DNA from: Phycisphaerales bacterium
Lineage (GTDB): Bacteria > Planctomycetota > Phycisphaerae > Phycisphaerales > UBA1924
Reading direction: 5' to 3'
Length of the DNA stretch: 64,000 nt
Assembly (NCBI GenBank): GCA_029260345.1
Contig: JAJDDK010000006.1
Coordinates: forward strand, 124,001-188,000
The notes under the pieces were generated by a model, which did not search any database, was not told the origin of the DNA, and saw only the letters and a program-made list of their open reading frames with translations. This document shows positions 9,419 through 18,721 of the stretch, piece after piece. Each line of letters starts with the position of its first letter. Position 1 is the first letter of the stretch. A program made the translations under genes and the position numbers.

Positions 9419-10894
9419 ATGAGCTATGGCAGCAGAATCAAGACGAAACTGACTCGACCCAATTCAGAAAAGTTGTCAGTGTGTTTCCGTTGGCAATTGG
9501 CCATCGGGGTCATCGGGATTTTTTCAATACTTCAGAACGCATTAGCCGGTGGGTTCGTCGTTGGGCCAGCATGGGTATCGCAAGACAACCTCCTTCCACC
9601 TGAGGACATAGTCGATCACGACTACGGAAAGTCTGTTGCAGTAAGCGGCGACACTATTGTTGTCGGAGCGCCCCAAGATGCATTCGACAACTTTATTTCG
9701 GGTGCCGTACATGTGTATCAGTTGAATGTGAACGACGATTGGTCGCACATCGCGAAAATTACGGGTCCAGAAGGAGAGTTGTTTCAGAGCTTTGGCCGCG
9801 CGATTGCAATTGAGCACGACACGATTGTGGTAAGCGCTATCGAAGTCAATAATCCGAATCCTGCGCTCGGAATCATTTTTGTTTACGAACGCGACTCAAA
9901 CAATCAGTGGAATGAAACTGGACGGATTCAGTCAGCTGACATTGCGCCTCTCGACAATTTTGGTTCGAGCGTAGGGATTTCGAACAATGTAATTATCGTT
10001 GGCGCTTATTTCGCCGAGACGATTGGATCCGTTTACGTATTTGAACAAGAAGAGAATGGCGAATGGATTGAAGTGCAAAAACTCGACCCACCTGTTGGCA
10101 ATGAAAATGAGCAATTTGGCAGGTCAATTAATATTGATCATGGGAGAATAATCGTTGGAGCGCCGGGGAATGATCTTTTTGGAGCCAATTCGGGATCGGC
10201 CCACTTCTTCAGTCAAGATGAGCGGGGACTATGGTCGCATGAATCGGAAATATTCTCGCCTGAACCGCAAGAAGATTGGCGTTTTGGTTGGTCTGTCTCT
10301 GTTCAAGACGAATCCGTCATCGTCGGAAGTCTTGGAGTCTCCGAGACCCCATTTGGCCCAAGGCGAGGTGTGGCCCATGTATTTCGCCACAATGCTGCTA
10401 GAGATTGGGAATTCGAGTCAGAGCTTCTTCCAAAGAATACGGGTGAACTCGATGGATTCGGCATTCAGGCGACGATTGCTGGGGACAATGCCATCGTCAG
10501 TTCTCTAACCTCGCTGAGCGGTCGTGTTCACTTCTTTTCAAGGATTGGGAGTGAGTCGTGGTATGAACTAAACTCACTTGCAATAAGTGATGGCTCCACC
10601 CTTGATGGTTTCGGCGCGTCGCTCGCTTTAGAGGGCAATATCGCCTTAGTCGGGGAGCATCATTCTCAGCAGCTGGCATCGGGCGGGGCCTATGTGTTTA
10701 ATCTAAGCCTCTTAAGCCTCGGTGACTTCAACGATGATCTCCAGATCAATGGCGCTGATTTGGCAATTCTCTTGGCGCAATGGGGCCCTTGTGAATTGTC
10801 TGGAAGGGATGATTGTCCCGAAGACCTGAACCACGACGGCATTGTGAATGGGGGCGATCTCGCTCATCTTCTATCGAACTGGAGTGGAGATTGA
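9419..10894 (+). CDS. Exported FG-GAP beta-propeller protein with C-terminal dockerin repeats
   Basis: I start at the ATG at 9419 (MSYGSRIKT), before a hydrophobic signal (WQLAIGVIGIFSILQNALAG). The 491-residue product has about seven propeller blades of the type FGxS(V/I)xIxxxxIIVGAxx (for example FGSSVGISNNVIIVGA and FGRSINIDHGRIIVGAPGND). It ends with two dockerin repeats (GDFNDDLQINGADLAILLAQWG and DLNHDGIVNGGDLAHLLSNW). Base composition is clearly more A+T rich than the flanking pdh and ppk genes, and codon use is relaxed (many AAT, ATT, GAA). That points to recent acquisition or weak codon selection. No function beyond an extracellular binding or scaffold role can be claimed. Confidence 0.85.
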   Translation: MSYGSRIKTKLTRPNSEKLSVCFRWQLAIGVIGIFSILQNALAGGFVVGPAWVSQDNLLPPEDIVDHDYGKSVAVSGDTIVVGAPQDAFDNFISGAVHVYQLNVNDDWSHIAKITGPEGELFQSFGRAIAIEHDTIVVSAIEVNNPNPALGIIFVYERDSNNQWNETGRIQSADIAPLDNFGSSVGISNNVIIVGAYFAETIGSVYVFEQEENGEWIEVQKLDPPVGNENEQFGRSINIDHGRIIVGAPGNDLFGANSGSAHFFSQDERGLWSHESEIFSPEPQEDWRFGWSVSVQDESVIVGSLGVSETPFGPRRGVAHVFRHNAARDWEFESELLPKNTGELDGFGIQATIAGDNAIVSSLTSLSGRVHFFSRIGSESWYELNSLAISDGSTLDGFGASLALEGNIALVGEHHSQQLASGGAYVFNLSLLSLGDFNDDLQINGADLAILLAQWGPCELSGRDDCPEDLNHDGIVNGGDLAHLLSNWSGD

Positions 10895-10917
10895 ACGATC
10901 AATGAACGGTGCGCTAC

Positions 10918-13095
10918 TTACTCGATGATCGGCCGGTTCTTCGCCTCGCGCATCAGCCACTCAAATGTGCCAAGCACTTCTGCACTCTCAGGATCTGCAT
11001 CGGGAGAAGGAGTCAGCCGTGTGTACGTGCCATCGTCGTTCTGATCCCAGGCGAAGCGGCGGTCTGCGAGCATCACGCGTAGGGTTTCCGCGAGGCGTTC
11101 GCGCGTGCGCGCATCGCGGATTGGCGCGACGGCTTCGACGCGGTTATTCAGATTGCGATACATCCAGTCCGCCGAGCCGATGAACCAGTCGCCTTCGCCC
11201 GGGTTTTCCTTGCCGGCGCTGAAGTGGAACACGCGCGGGTGTTCGAGGAATCGACCGACGATTGATGTCACGCGGATGTTCTCGCTGAGGCCCGGCACGC
11301 CCGGGCGGATGGTGCAGAAGCCGCGCACGATGAGCCGCACTTCAACGCCTGCCTGCGAGGCGCGATAGAGCTGATCGGCCAGTTCGGTGTCGCCGAATGC
11401 ATTGGTCTTGACCCAGATGCGCGCGGGCTGCCCCGCCTTGGCAAACTCGATCTCGCGCTCAATCAGTTCCGCAAAACGCCGGCGCATGGACACGGGCGCC
11501 ACGAGCAATTTGCGATAATCGCGCTTCAGTGAGCGTCCAGTGAGATAGTTGAACAGTTCGACCACATCCTGCGTGAGCACCGGGTCGCACGTCAGGAAGT
11601 GCATGTCGGTGTACACATGGGCGGTCTTGGAGTTGTAGTTGCCCGTGCCGATGTGGACGTAGCAGCGAATGCCGCCGGGCGCATCGTTTTCCTGCCGCAC
11701 GACGAGTGTGCACTTGCAGTGCGTCTTTAGGCCAACGACGCCGTAGGCGACATGCACGCCTGCTTTTTCAAGCATCTGCGCCCATTGCACATTCGCCATC
11801 TCGTCAAAGCGTGCGCGAATCTCCACAAGGCACGCGACCTGCTTGCCACTTTCCGCGGCTCGAATCAGATCCGTCACAAAGCTCGAATCGCCGCTCGTGC
11901 GATACAGCGTCTGCTTGATGGCCAGCACCTTCGGATCGCGCGACGCCGCCCGCACAAAGCGCTCCACACTTCCGCTGAACGATTCGTACGGATTGTGAAT
12001 GAGCACATCGCCTTCACGGATGATGGAGAAAATGTCGGCGTCATCATCGGCGAGCCGCGTTGGAACAACAGGTCGCCAAGGCGAGTCGCGCAGCTCGGGC
12101 ATGTCAATCTCGGCGATGCCGAACAGGCTGCGGTAATCCATCGGTCCGGATCGCTCGTAGACATCCTCCGGGCCGATATCGAGTTCGTCCATCACAAAGG
12201 CAAGCAGCCGGCGCGGCGCATCGGGCCTGACTTCCAGCCGCACCACACGTGCAAATCGTCGCTGCTTCATCGCCTCTTCGATTGTTTCGAGCAAATCGTC
12301 GGCGTCTTCTTCATCGCGTTCGACATCGGCGTTGCGCGAGACGCGAAACGGCATTACTTCCAGGAGCTCCATGCCGGGGAACAACTCGTCGAGGTTGTTC
12401 ATGATGACGTTCGTCAGGCTGACAATGCGCAACGAACCATCGCGCGGCGGCGTGAGCGCCCCGCCAGGATTGTCCGCCCGCACCCAGTACGGCAGCATGC
12501 TCGGCGTCTTCACGCGCGCAAAGAGCGTTTCGGTCGTTCCGGGAGCGCGCAACATCACGCCCAGCGACGTGCTGAGATTGGAGATGAACGGGAAACGATG
12601 GCCGGGATCAACCGCCAGCGGCGTCAACACCGGAAACACGCTCACGCGCCACCAATCTTCGATGAGGCGCTGTTCATCCGCAGTCAATTCTGCGTACTCG
12701 ACGACTTCAATGCGATGCTCCGCCAGCACGGGCATCACGTCGTGCTGAAAACAGCGGGCCAACTCAGTTTGATGGCGCAGCACCACCTCGCGCACGAGTT
12801 CGAGCTGCTCCGATGGGGTGCGATCGTCGAGTGATCGCATCGTCACGCCCGCGTCGATCTGGCGACGTATTCCGCCGATGCGCTTCATGACAAACTCATC
12901 GAGGTTCGACGAGAAGATCGCGAGGAACTTCACCCGCTCCAGCAGCGGCGTGCGATCATCCATCGCCAATTCGAGCACACGATGGTTGAATTCCAGCCAC
13001 GACGATTCGCGATTCAGCGTTTTGTCGCGCGGCGGCATCTGCGCCGGATCAATCGGGCTGGGTGAAGGAGTGGTTGACATTGAAGTCGTGGTCAT
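10918..13095 (-). CDS. ppk1: Polyphosphate kinase 1
   Basis: PPK1 reversibly polymerises the gamma phosphate of ATP into polyphosphate. The 725-residue protein is full length. N domain: LNRESSWLEFNHRVLELAMD and FLAIFSSNLDEFVMKRIGG. Middle: DVLIHNPYESFSGSVERFVRAAS and VLAIKQTLYRTSGDS. The catalytic histidine region is HIGTGNYNSKTAHVYTD, and a second PLD-like half carries IWVKTNAFGDTELADQLYRASQAGVEVRLIVRG. The C-terminal GSADWMYRNLNNRVEA block is present. The 20-residue N-terminal lead is low complexity and M20 is a possible alternative start. The gene stands alone: no ppx or phosphate transport gene adjoins it. Confidence 0.95.
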   Translation of the reverse strand: MTTTSMSTTPSPSPIDPAQMPPRDKTLNRESSWLEFNHRVLELAMDDRTPLLERVKFLAIFSSNLDEFVMKRIGGIRRQIDAGVTMRSLDDRTPSEQLELVREVVLRHQTELARCFQHDVMPVLAEHRIEVVEYAELTADEQRLIEDWWRVSVFPVLTPLAVDPGHRFPFISNLSTSLGVMLRAPGTTETLFARVKTPSMLPYWVRADNPGGALTPPRDGSLRIVSLTNVIMNNLDELFPGMELLEVMPFRVSRNADVERDEEDADDLLETIEEAMKQRRFARVVRLEVRPDAPRRLLAFVMDELDIGPEDVYERSGPMDYRSLFGIAEIDMPELRDSPWRPVVPTRLADDDADIFSIIREGDVLIHNPYESFSGSVERFVRAASRDPKVLAIKQTLYRTSGDSSFVTDLIRAAESGKQVACLVEIRARFDEMANVQWAQMLEKAGVHVAYGVVGLKTHCKCTLVVRQENDAPGGIRCYVHIGTGNYNSKTAHVYTDMHFLTCDPVLTQDVVELFNYLTGRSLKRDYRKLLVAPVSMRRRFAELIEREIEFAKAGQPARIWVKTNAFGDTELADQLYRASQAGVEVRLIVRGFCTIRPGVPGLSENIRVTSIVGRFLEHPRVFHFSAGKENPGEGDWFIGSADWMYRNLNNRVEAVAPIRDARTRERLAETLRVMLADRRFAWDQNDDGTYTRLTPSPDADPESAEVLGTFEWLMREAKNRPIIE

Positions 13096-13125
13096 GGTGA
13101 TTGTGCGTGAAAATGTGACTGCCGC

Positions 13126-13512
13126 TCAGGAAGTCATCGGCATTCTGTAGATCGCAGTGCAGCCGGGCGCCTCGGTCACAGACGCCCAGGCAATACGAAC
13201 ATGAGAGGGAACGTGGGGTCGAAGCCGCGTGTGAAGCGCCTCGGCAATGTGTCGTGCGACGTTCTCGGCGGTTGGATTCGTGTCGGTAAACGGCGGCGTG
13301 TCGTTGAGATTTCCATTGTGGAAGACACCGACGACGTCACGAAGATGTGACTCGACAAGGTGAAAGTCACAGAGCAGGCCATCGCCATCGAGCGATTCAC
13401 CGATCACGCCGACCACAACATGCCAGTTGTGTCCGTGGAGCGCCTCGACGCTTCCATGAATGGAGATCGCGTGTGCCGCAGCGAATTCAGATTCGACCCG
13501 GAGTTCGTACAT
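13126..13512 (-). CDS. 6-pyruvoyl-tetrahydropterin synthase/QueD-family enzyme lacking the catalytic Cys
   Basis: This is a COG0720 T-fold enzyme of 128 residues, starting at the ATG at 13512 (MYELRVESEF); the GTG at 13536 is less likely. Zinc ligands are clear: His14 (FAAAHAI), His26 and His28 (LHGHNW). PTAEN and the C-terminal EAPGCTAIY are conserved. QueD places its catalytic Cys four residues before the HGH; here that residue is Val22 and Glu23 follows, giving ExxHGH. I recall this pattern from the PTPS-III group, which makes 6-hydroxymethyl-dihydropterin for folate synthesis instead of carboxy-tetrahydropterin for queuosine. queA lies 42 kb away, so a queuosine role was considered. TATACT lies 8 bases upstream of the start, suggesting a leaderless mRNA. 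Confidence 0.85.
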   Translation of the reverse strand: MYELRVESEFAAAHAISIHGSVEALHGHNWHVVVGVIGESLDGDGLLCDFHLVESHLRDVVGVFHNGNLNDTPPFTDTNPTAENVARHIAEALHTRLRPHVPSHVRIAWASVTEAPGCTAIYRMPMTS

Positions 13513-13574
13513 CGAGGTCGAGTATAGGGGCGGCACAGGGCCGTTCCTGAGGGCTTGCCGCTAAGCTGGCGTCC
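13513..13574. promoter_or_regulatory. Back-to-back leaderless promoter region
   Basis: This is a 62-bp divergent gap. On the minus strand TATACT (13526-13521) ends 8 bases before the PTPS-like ATG. On the plus strand TAAGCT (13562-13567) ends 7 bases before the GlmM-like ATG. Both fit a -10 box whose start site is the A of the start codon. No Shine-Dalgarno is visible for either gene. Confidence 0.4.
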
Positions 13575-14993
13575 ATGGCGAGCACGTTGGACAAGCAGGA
13601 AGCGCCGCTGATGGTCTCGATCAGCGGGTGCCGCGGCGTGGTGGGCACGAGCATGACCCCGGCAACGGTATGTCGATACGTCGGCGCGGTGGTGTCGTGG
13701 ATTATGGAGGAGTGCGCCGGCGCGCCGGGCGCGTCGGTCGCCATTGGGCGGGACGGACGCAAAGGCGGTGACGTTTTGCTCCTGGCGGCTGCGGCCGAAC
13801 TGCGAGCCAGCGGTTTTCATGTGATTGACCTCGGTGTCGTGACGACGCCAACGGTGGGTGTCGCCATTGCCGAACACGGCGGCGCCGGCGGCATTGTGAT
13901 CACAGCCAGTCACAACCCGGCGGAGTGGAACGGCATGAAGCCAATCACGAGAGAAGGCCGCGCACCTACGCCGGACAGCGCCAAGAAGATTGTTCAATTC
14001 TTTACAGAGAAACGCGCAGCGCACGTCGGGCATGACCGCCTCGGCGCGTTGGAAGCGGACGGAGCCGCAACGCACACACATGTTTCAAGAGTTTTGAAAG
14101 CAATTGAGCGTGTGGCGCCAGTGGAGTCCATTCGAAGCAAGCGTTTTCGCGTCGCGGTGGATTCGGTCAACGCGTCCGGTGTGGCGGGCGCGCGGCTGCT
14201 GCTTGAGGCGCTGGGCTGTGAGCTTGTTCATTTGAACGCCGACGACGGCGGCGTCTTTCCGCATCCGCCCGAGCCGACGCGCGAGCACTTGTCCGGCGCC
14301 GGCGGGCTGGCGGACGCCGTGCGCGCGCAGAAGTGTGATGTTGGTTTTGCGCAAGACCCGGATGCAGACCGGCTCGCAATTCTTGATGAGCGCGGCGAGT
14401 ACATCGGCGAGGAATACACGCTCGTTTTCGCGGGAGAGGCAATGCTCGGCGCGATGAACGATGCGAACGGCGCTGTGCTGGCGGCGAATCTGTCGACAAG
14501 CCGCATGATTGATGATGTCGCGGCGAAGTACGGCGCGACCGTGCTGCGCACTCCGGTGGGCGAAGCGCATGTCGCGGAGGCATTGGCGCAATACAGCGGC
14601 GTCATCGGCGGCGAAGGCAACGGCGGCGTGATCTGGCCTGAAGTGGTGATGATTCGCGACAGCCTCGGCGCCATGGCGCTGACGCTCGCACTCATGGCGC
14701 GCACGGGGAAGTCGATCTCGCAGTTGGTCAGCGCGACGCCGGCTTATGCGATCGTGAAGCGCAAGGCGGAATTGTCCGGCGATGCGGCGAAGGCAGTGGA
14801 AGCGGTCGCCGCGCACTGGTCGATGGCGCGGATCGATCGTCAGGACGGTGTTCGCGTTGATCTGCATGAACAGCGCGCGTGGCTGCATGTCCGATCAAGC
14901 AACACGGAGCCGGTGATCCGATTGATCGCTGAGTCGCCGGATGAAGCCTCAGCGAACAAACTCCTGGACGAAGCCGCTTCGATTATTCAATAG
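13575..14993 (+). CDS. glmM: Phosphoglucosamine mutase-type phosphohexomutase
   Basis: Alpha-D-phosphohexomutases move phosphate between C6 and C1 of sugar phosphates; GlmM makes glucosamine-1-phosphate for UDP-GlcNAc. All four signature loops are visible: the phosphoserine loop TASHNPAEWNGMK (Ser112), the Mg-binding DPDADRLAI, the sugar-binding GEGNGGVIWPE, and the phosphate-binding RSSNTEPVIRLIAE. The 472-residue length fits GlmM or ManB/Pgm-like relatives. GEGNGGVI resembles the archaeal and planctomycete phosphoglucosamine or phosphomannomutase branch, so the substrate is not settled. TAAGCT 7 bases upstream suggests a leaderless transcript. Confidence 0.85.
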   Translation: MASTLDKQEAPLMVSISGCRGVVGTSMTPATVCRYVGAVVSWIMEECAGAPGASVAIGRDGRKGGDVLLLAAAAELRASGFHVIDLGVVTTPTVGVAIAEHGGAGGIVITASHNPAEWNGMKPITREGRAPTPDSAKKIVQFFTEKRAAHVGHDRLGALEADGAATHTHVSRVLKAIERVAPVESIRSKRFRVAVDSVNASGVAGARLLLEALGCELVHLNADDGGVFPHPPEPTREHLSGAGGLADAVRAQKCDVGFAQDPDADRLAILDERGEYIGEEYTLVFAGEAMLGAMNDANGAVLAANLSTSRMIDDVAAKYGATVLRTPVGEAHVAEALAQYSGVIGGEGNGGVIWPEVVMIRDSLGAMALTLALMARTGKSISQLVSATPAYAIVKRKAELSGDAAKAVEAVAAHWSMARIDRQDGVRVDLHEQRAWLHVRSSNTEPVIRLIAESPDEASANKLLDEAASIIQ

Positions 14994-15026
14994 GTTCGAT
15001 GGCTCAATGAGCCACGCGGCGCCGCT

Positions 15027-16544
15027 TCACATTGTCCAGTTGCTCAAGAGCTGGGCGAGATCTGCGCCGTTGACTATGCCGTCACCATCAAGGTCCGCGC
15101 CGCTCGACGCGCCGTCGGAGCCCCAGACCGAGAGCAGGATGGCGAGGTCAGTGCCGTTGACCGTTTCGTCATCGTTCAGGTCTCCAACGATGGTCGGCTC
15201 CATCTTCATCGTGACGATCGCGAGCGGGTCGCCGATGGGTGTGTTCTGCCACGAGAGCGCGGGGATGGAGGAGTACGCCGCTTCGGCGAATGTCATGCTG
15301 TGCGTGAACAGGTTCTGCGTCAGCAATTGGAGGTCAGCGACGCTGAACGTGAACGGTTCTGCGACGTGCGCCACAGTGAATGAGCCGCCGTTGGCGATGA
15401 AGTTGAGCGCCTGTTCCTGATTGCCGCGCGGCTCACCGTTGATGATGCTGTTGCCGTTGAAAGACTCGTAGGCAATAAAGATCGCGGCGGGGTGGAGGTT
15501 GGTAAACGTTGAAAGGTATGTGCCGGGGCCTGAGGGGTTTTGGCCGAATCCCATGATGTCATGGTTCTCGCCGTACGTGCCGAGCACAATCAGGGGGCGC
15601 GATTGATCGGGAAGGGAATCGCCAGTCCAGAACGTAAAGGTCTGGTCGTGAAACGTCGGGATCCCGAGATTGTTCAGCACGGACCTGGCGCCGTTGAAAT
15701 CGTCATCGTCGGGGAAGAAGAGGCCGCCGTCGTCATCGAGCTGGTCGAACTCAGCCGAATATTCATCCAGCAGCGCTTGCACGTTTTGCGGCATGAACGA
15801 GAGATTCTGCGAGCGATTGATGAGCGACTGAATGTTTTCAAGGGCCGTTGCGGATTCTGTCGGCGCCGAGTCCAGTCGACAGACGAGATACATGTCGCCG
15901 GGTGTGAGTGCGGACGACTGCCACGCCTGGTCCTTCACGAGCGTGAAGGACTTTTGCGTCGTGATCGCCGATCGATCAAAGGACGAGATCGGCTGGTTCA
16001 CCAGGAAGTGGTACGGGTTGTCGATCGTGCCTTCAAAGAGCGTTGCAAAGTCGCCGGTCCCCGCTTGCGACAGATCCTGCTGCACGAGCGCGAGTTCATT
16101 CTCCAGACTTGAGCGGCTGGAAAAGAGTTCAAATTCGTTGGGGCCTTGAATGCGCGCCGGCAGGCCGCGCGTGGTGGCGATCGCGATGATGTGTTGGGAA
16201 AGCGGCGCGCCGGTTTGCGTGGTTCCGGCGAGGTACGTGAGCAGCGGCGCGCGGATCGCATTCATGTATTGCGTGCGCGTGATGTTGCCGAGGTCGGTGG
16301 GATCATCCACTGGCGAAAGCGACGCATTATCGAGGTCCAGTTCCCGGACGCCGGGGCGGGCGGCGATGTACATATTCCGCACCGCCAGCGACTCAGCATT
16401 CTGAGAGTTGTAGAGAAGCAGCACACGGTCCTCGGGGATGCCTTGAGCTGCGGCGTGGCTCGATCCCAGAAGCAGGCAGACGACCGCCAGGACGCCGCTG
16501 AGGCGTCGTGCAATGACATAGAGATGGCGGGGCGGATTCGCCAT
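15027..16544 (-). CDS. Exported TIGR03790-like protein with C-terminal dockerin repeats
   Basis: I start at the ATG at 16544 (MANPPRHLYVIARRLSG), with GGAGAG nine bases upstream; the open frame runs 267 bases further but without protein-like sequence. A signal peptide (VLAVVCLLLGSSHAAAQG) is followed by RVLLLYNSQNAESLAVRNMYIAARPG, then by blocks typical of the family I know as TIGR03790 (ITRTQYMNAIRAPLLTYL, HIIAIATTRGLPARI, YLVCRLD, LIVLGTYGENHDIMG). The 505-residue protein ends in two dockerin repeats (GDLNDDETVNGTDLAILLSVWG and DLDGDGIVNGADLAQLLSNW) with TM as the last residues. TIGR03790 has no established function that I know of. Confidence 0.83.
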   Translation of the reverse strand: MANPPRHLYVIARRLSGVLAVVCLLLGSSHAAAQGIPEDRVLLLYNSQNAESLAVRNMYIAARPGVRELDLDNASLSPVDDPTDLGNITRTQYMNAIRAPLLTYLAGTTQTGAPLSQHIIAIATTRGLPARIQGPNEFELFSSRSSLENELALVQQDLSQAGTGDFATLFEGTIDNPYHFLVNQPISSFDRSAITTQKSFTLVKDQAWQSSALTPGDMYLVCRLDSAPTESATALENIQSLINRSQNLSFMPQNVQALLDEYSAEFDQLDDDGGLFFPDDDDFNGARSVLNNLGIPTFHDQTFTFWTGDSLPDQSRPLIVLGTYGENHDIMGFGQNPSGPGTYLSTFTNLHPAAIFIAYESFNGNSIINGEPRGNQEQALNFIANGGSFTVAHVAEPFTFSVADLQLLTQNLFTHSMTFAEAAYSSIPALSWQNTPIGDPLAIVTMKMEPTIVGDLNDDETVNGTDLAILLSVWGSDGASSGADLDGDGIVNGADLAQLLSNWTM

Positions 16545-16660
16545 GTGCTGGGGTCTCTCCGAATCTCCAGACAAGCCTAAGCCCTGATGAGGGCCCGAAC
16601 AATCGTCAAAACCGATACAACCGTCAGATTGGGGCAGTGCAGAGCTTTGGACGTCCGATA

Positions 16661-17011
16661 ATGACGGAATTTGGGTCAGGACATGTCGGCGGCGGAGGAG
16701 TCGAGGGGGAGCGAGACTTGCCGCTGTGGCTGTGCCGCCATCCGGACGGCGGCTGGCTGATCCGTGTGAAGGCGGTTCCGGGCGCAAGCCGCGATGAGAT
16801 CGTGGGGCCACTGGGCGATCGCCTGAAGGTGCGCATCGCGGCGGCGCCGGAAGGCGGGAAGGCGAACAAGGCGATCTGCAAACTCATCGCGAAGCGGCTC
16901 GGTGTCGCGCCGAATCTGGTTGAGGTGGCGGCCGGGACGACAAATCCTGAGAAGACAGTTTACGTGAACGCAGAGGTCACGCGCGAAGAGATGGCGCGGC
17001 TCGCTACTTGA
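16661..17011 (+). CDS. DUF167 (YggU-like) protein
   Basis: This is a small conserved protein of 116 residues from the ATG at 16661 (a GTG at 16637 would add eight). The DUF167 signature is complete: IRVKAVPGASRDEIVGPLGDRLKVRIAAAPEGGKANKAICKLIAKRLG, then VEVAAGTTNPEKTVYV. In many bacteria the family sits near yggT or proC; here it is alone between two convergent dockerin genes. Biochemical role unknown. Confidence 0.88.
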   Translation: MTEFGSGHVGGGGVEGERDLPLWLCRHPDGGWLIRVKAVPGASRDEIVGPLGDRLKVRIAAAPEGGKANKAICKLIAKRLGVAPNLVEVAAGTTNPEKTVYVNAEVTREEMARLAT

Positions 17012-17036
17012 CTTCAATTCGCCTGCGAGAGTTCGC

Positions 17037-18590
17037 TCAGCCCGTCCAAGCCGCTAGCAGCGCGGCGAGGTCTGAGCCATTGACTATGCCATCGTCATTC
17101 AGGTCCGCCGTTCCGTCGGTGTTCCATTGCGAAAGCAGCGTCGCGAGATCGGAACCATTTACAAGGCCGTCACCGTTCAGATCGGCGAGCGGGCCGGGCG
17201 TGTTCGTGATGTCAATGTCGTCGATCATGAGACTCGCGCCGAGGGCGCCGTTGTCGGCGATCTGGAATTGCATACGACAAAACTGTGCGGCGAAATTTGA
17301 CGGCAGGTCAAGTGCAATCGATTGCACGCCGGTTTGTGTGAGCGGGATCGATGTGAGCGTAACCGTCGAAACTTCCGGCGCATCGAGGACAATTTGCAGC
17401 AGGTCGTCCGCACTGGCGCCGGTCACGTTCAGTTCAAACGCGAGCTCATTCTGCCCGGCGGGCAGGAAGAACCACGAATGCGTGCGCGATGTGGAATTGC
17501 TGAATGACGTACCAAGGCCAAGCGCGTAATCACCGCCGCTGTTGAAAATACGGCCATTGCCGCCCGCGCCGTGCGCGCTCCAGCCCGCCGCGGCGGTGTT
17601 GCTCGAGCCCGAGCCCCACTGAAAATCCCCATTGAACAGAATCGGCGGCGTCGGGTGCGCCGGCGCCGGGAAAAACGCGGGATCGGTGGGCGACGGCTGA
17701 GCCGCGATGTTCGGCGTGGTCCAGGCGCCTGCGATCACGAACATGTCGTTCTGCACGTTGAGGTTGCCGGGGTCGATCAGATACTTCCACACCGGTGGGG
17801 GGTTGTCATTCACATCGCCGCCGTGGTTGTGCGTGGCCATGAGATTCAGGTTGGATGCGCCGGGCAGGTTCGGGGCGCCGCCGACGTTGCCGAGGGCGGG
17901 GTTGGCGCGGATGTTTCGCCAGTCGATTGGGTTCTTCCCGGCGCTCCACGCATCAAAGACCTGATCGATGTAATCCGGGCGGATGAAGATGGTTCCGCCT
18001 TCGCCTTCGCCGTCGAGATTGATGACCTGCTTCGGCGCGGCGCCGCGCAGAATCAAACGGCGCGTCGTTTCGCTCGCGACCGGCACGCCCCGGCTGTACC
18101 CGATGAGCGCCTGCACCCGATCGGTCGCGCCGTAGCGCGCCAGCAGCGCATACAGCGCATCGCCCGCAGCGTAGGAATACCCGTCATCCCCATTGGGCGA
18201 CGACCCGCCGCCGGGCACGAAGATGTCCGACGTCGCCGTCCAGTCGAATTGCAACACGTGATGCTTGGTCGTATCGTCCGGCGACGTCCCCTGCACGACG
18301 ACGAGGTCGAACGTGTCGTCATTCATTTTGTAAATGTTCACCGCGCCGGGGTCGAGATCGCTGATCGTCTGAGCGACCTTGCCCATCCATCCGCCGGGGT
18401 CGGCAGGGTTGGTGAGGTTGTCGTAACTGAAGCCGCCGAGCGTGCTGGTGCGCCCGTGGATGAGGACGGTCCAGTGATTAGGGGGGAGGGTTTGGGCGAG
18501 GGTGGGGGAGGCGAGGACGAGCGCAAGACCAAGGACGAGTAAGTATTGGAGTTGTCCGAATTGGTGATGGAAACGCTCGGTTCGCCGCAT
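17037..18590 (-). CDS. Exported alpha/beta-hydrolase-like protein with C-terminal dockerin repeats
   Basis: The 517-residue protein has a signal peptide (YLLVLGLALVLASPTLAQ) and a hydrolase-like region beginning WTVLIHGRTSTLGGF (oxyanion-type HG). A nucleophile elbow GYSRG follows (Ser166) in VQALIGYSRGVPVASETTRRLI, then INLDGEGEGG and a conserved MATHNHGGD that could supply the His. A second region (about 335-455) resembles a carbohydrate-binding or jelly-roll domain (FSNSTSRTHSWFFLPAGQNELAFELNVTGAS, then DIDITNTPG). The tail carries two dockerin repeats (DLNGDGLVNGSDLATLLSQW and DLNDDGIVNGSDLAALLAAW) ending TG. A lipase or esterase function is plausible; the substrate is unknown. Confidence 0.82.
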   Translation of the reverse strand: MRRTERFHHQFGQLQYLLVLGLALVLASPTLAQTLPPNHWTVLIHGRTSTLGGFSYDNLTNPADPGGWMGKVAQTISDLDPGAVNIYKMNDDTFDLVVVQGTSPDDTTKHHVLQFDWTATSDIFVPGGGSSPNGDDGYSYAAGDALYALLARYGATDRVQALIGYSRGVPVASETTRRLILRGAAPKQVINLDGEGEGGTIFIRPDYIDQVFDAWSAGKNPIDWRNIRANPALGNVGGAPNLPGASNLNLMATHNHGGDVNDNPPPVWKYLIDPGNLNVQNDMFVIAGAWTTPNIAAQPSPTDPAFFPAPAHPTPPILFNGDFQWGSGSSNTAAAGWSAHGAGGNGRIFNSGGDYALGLGTSFSNSTSRTHSWFFLPAGQNELAFELNVTGASADDLLQIVLDAPEVSTVTLTSIPLTQTGVQSIALDLPSNFAAQFCRMQFQIADNGALGASLMIDDIDITNTPGPLADLNGDGLVNGSDLATLLSQWNTDGTADLNDDGIVNGSDLAALLAAWTG

Positions 18591-18721
18591 GGTTTAAGCC
18601 CGCTGAAGGAAATGTTCGATGCGAACATCAATCACTGAGATTCCAGCGTACCAACCAAACGGTTGCGATCAGAGAAAAAATATGGCATGTCGCAAGACTG
18701 TTGTCTGGTGCGAAGAAGGAT

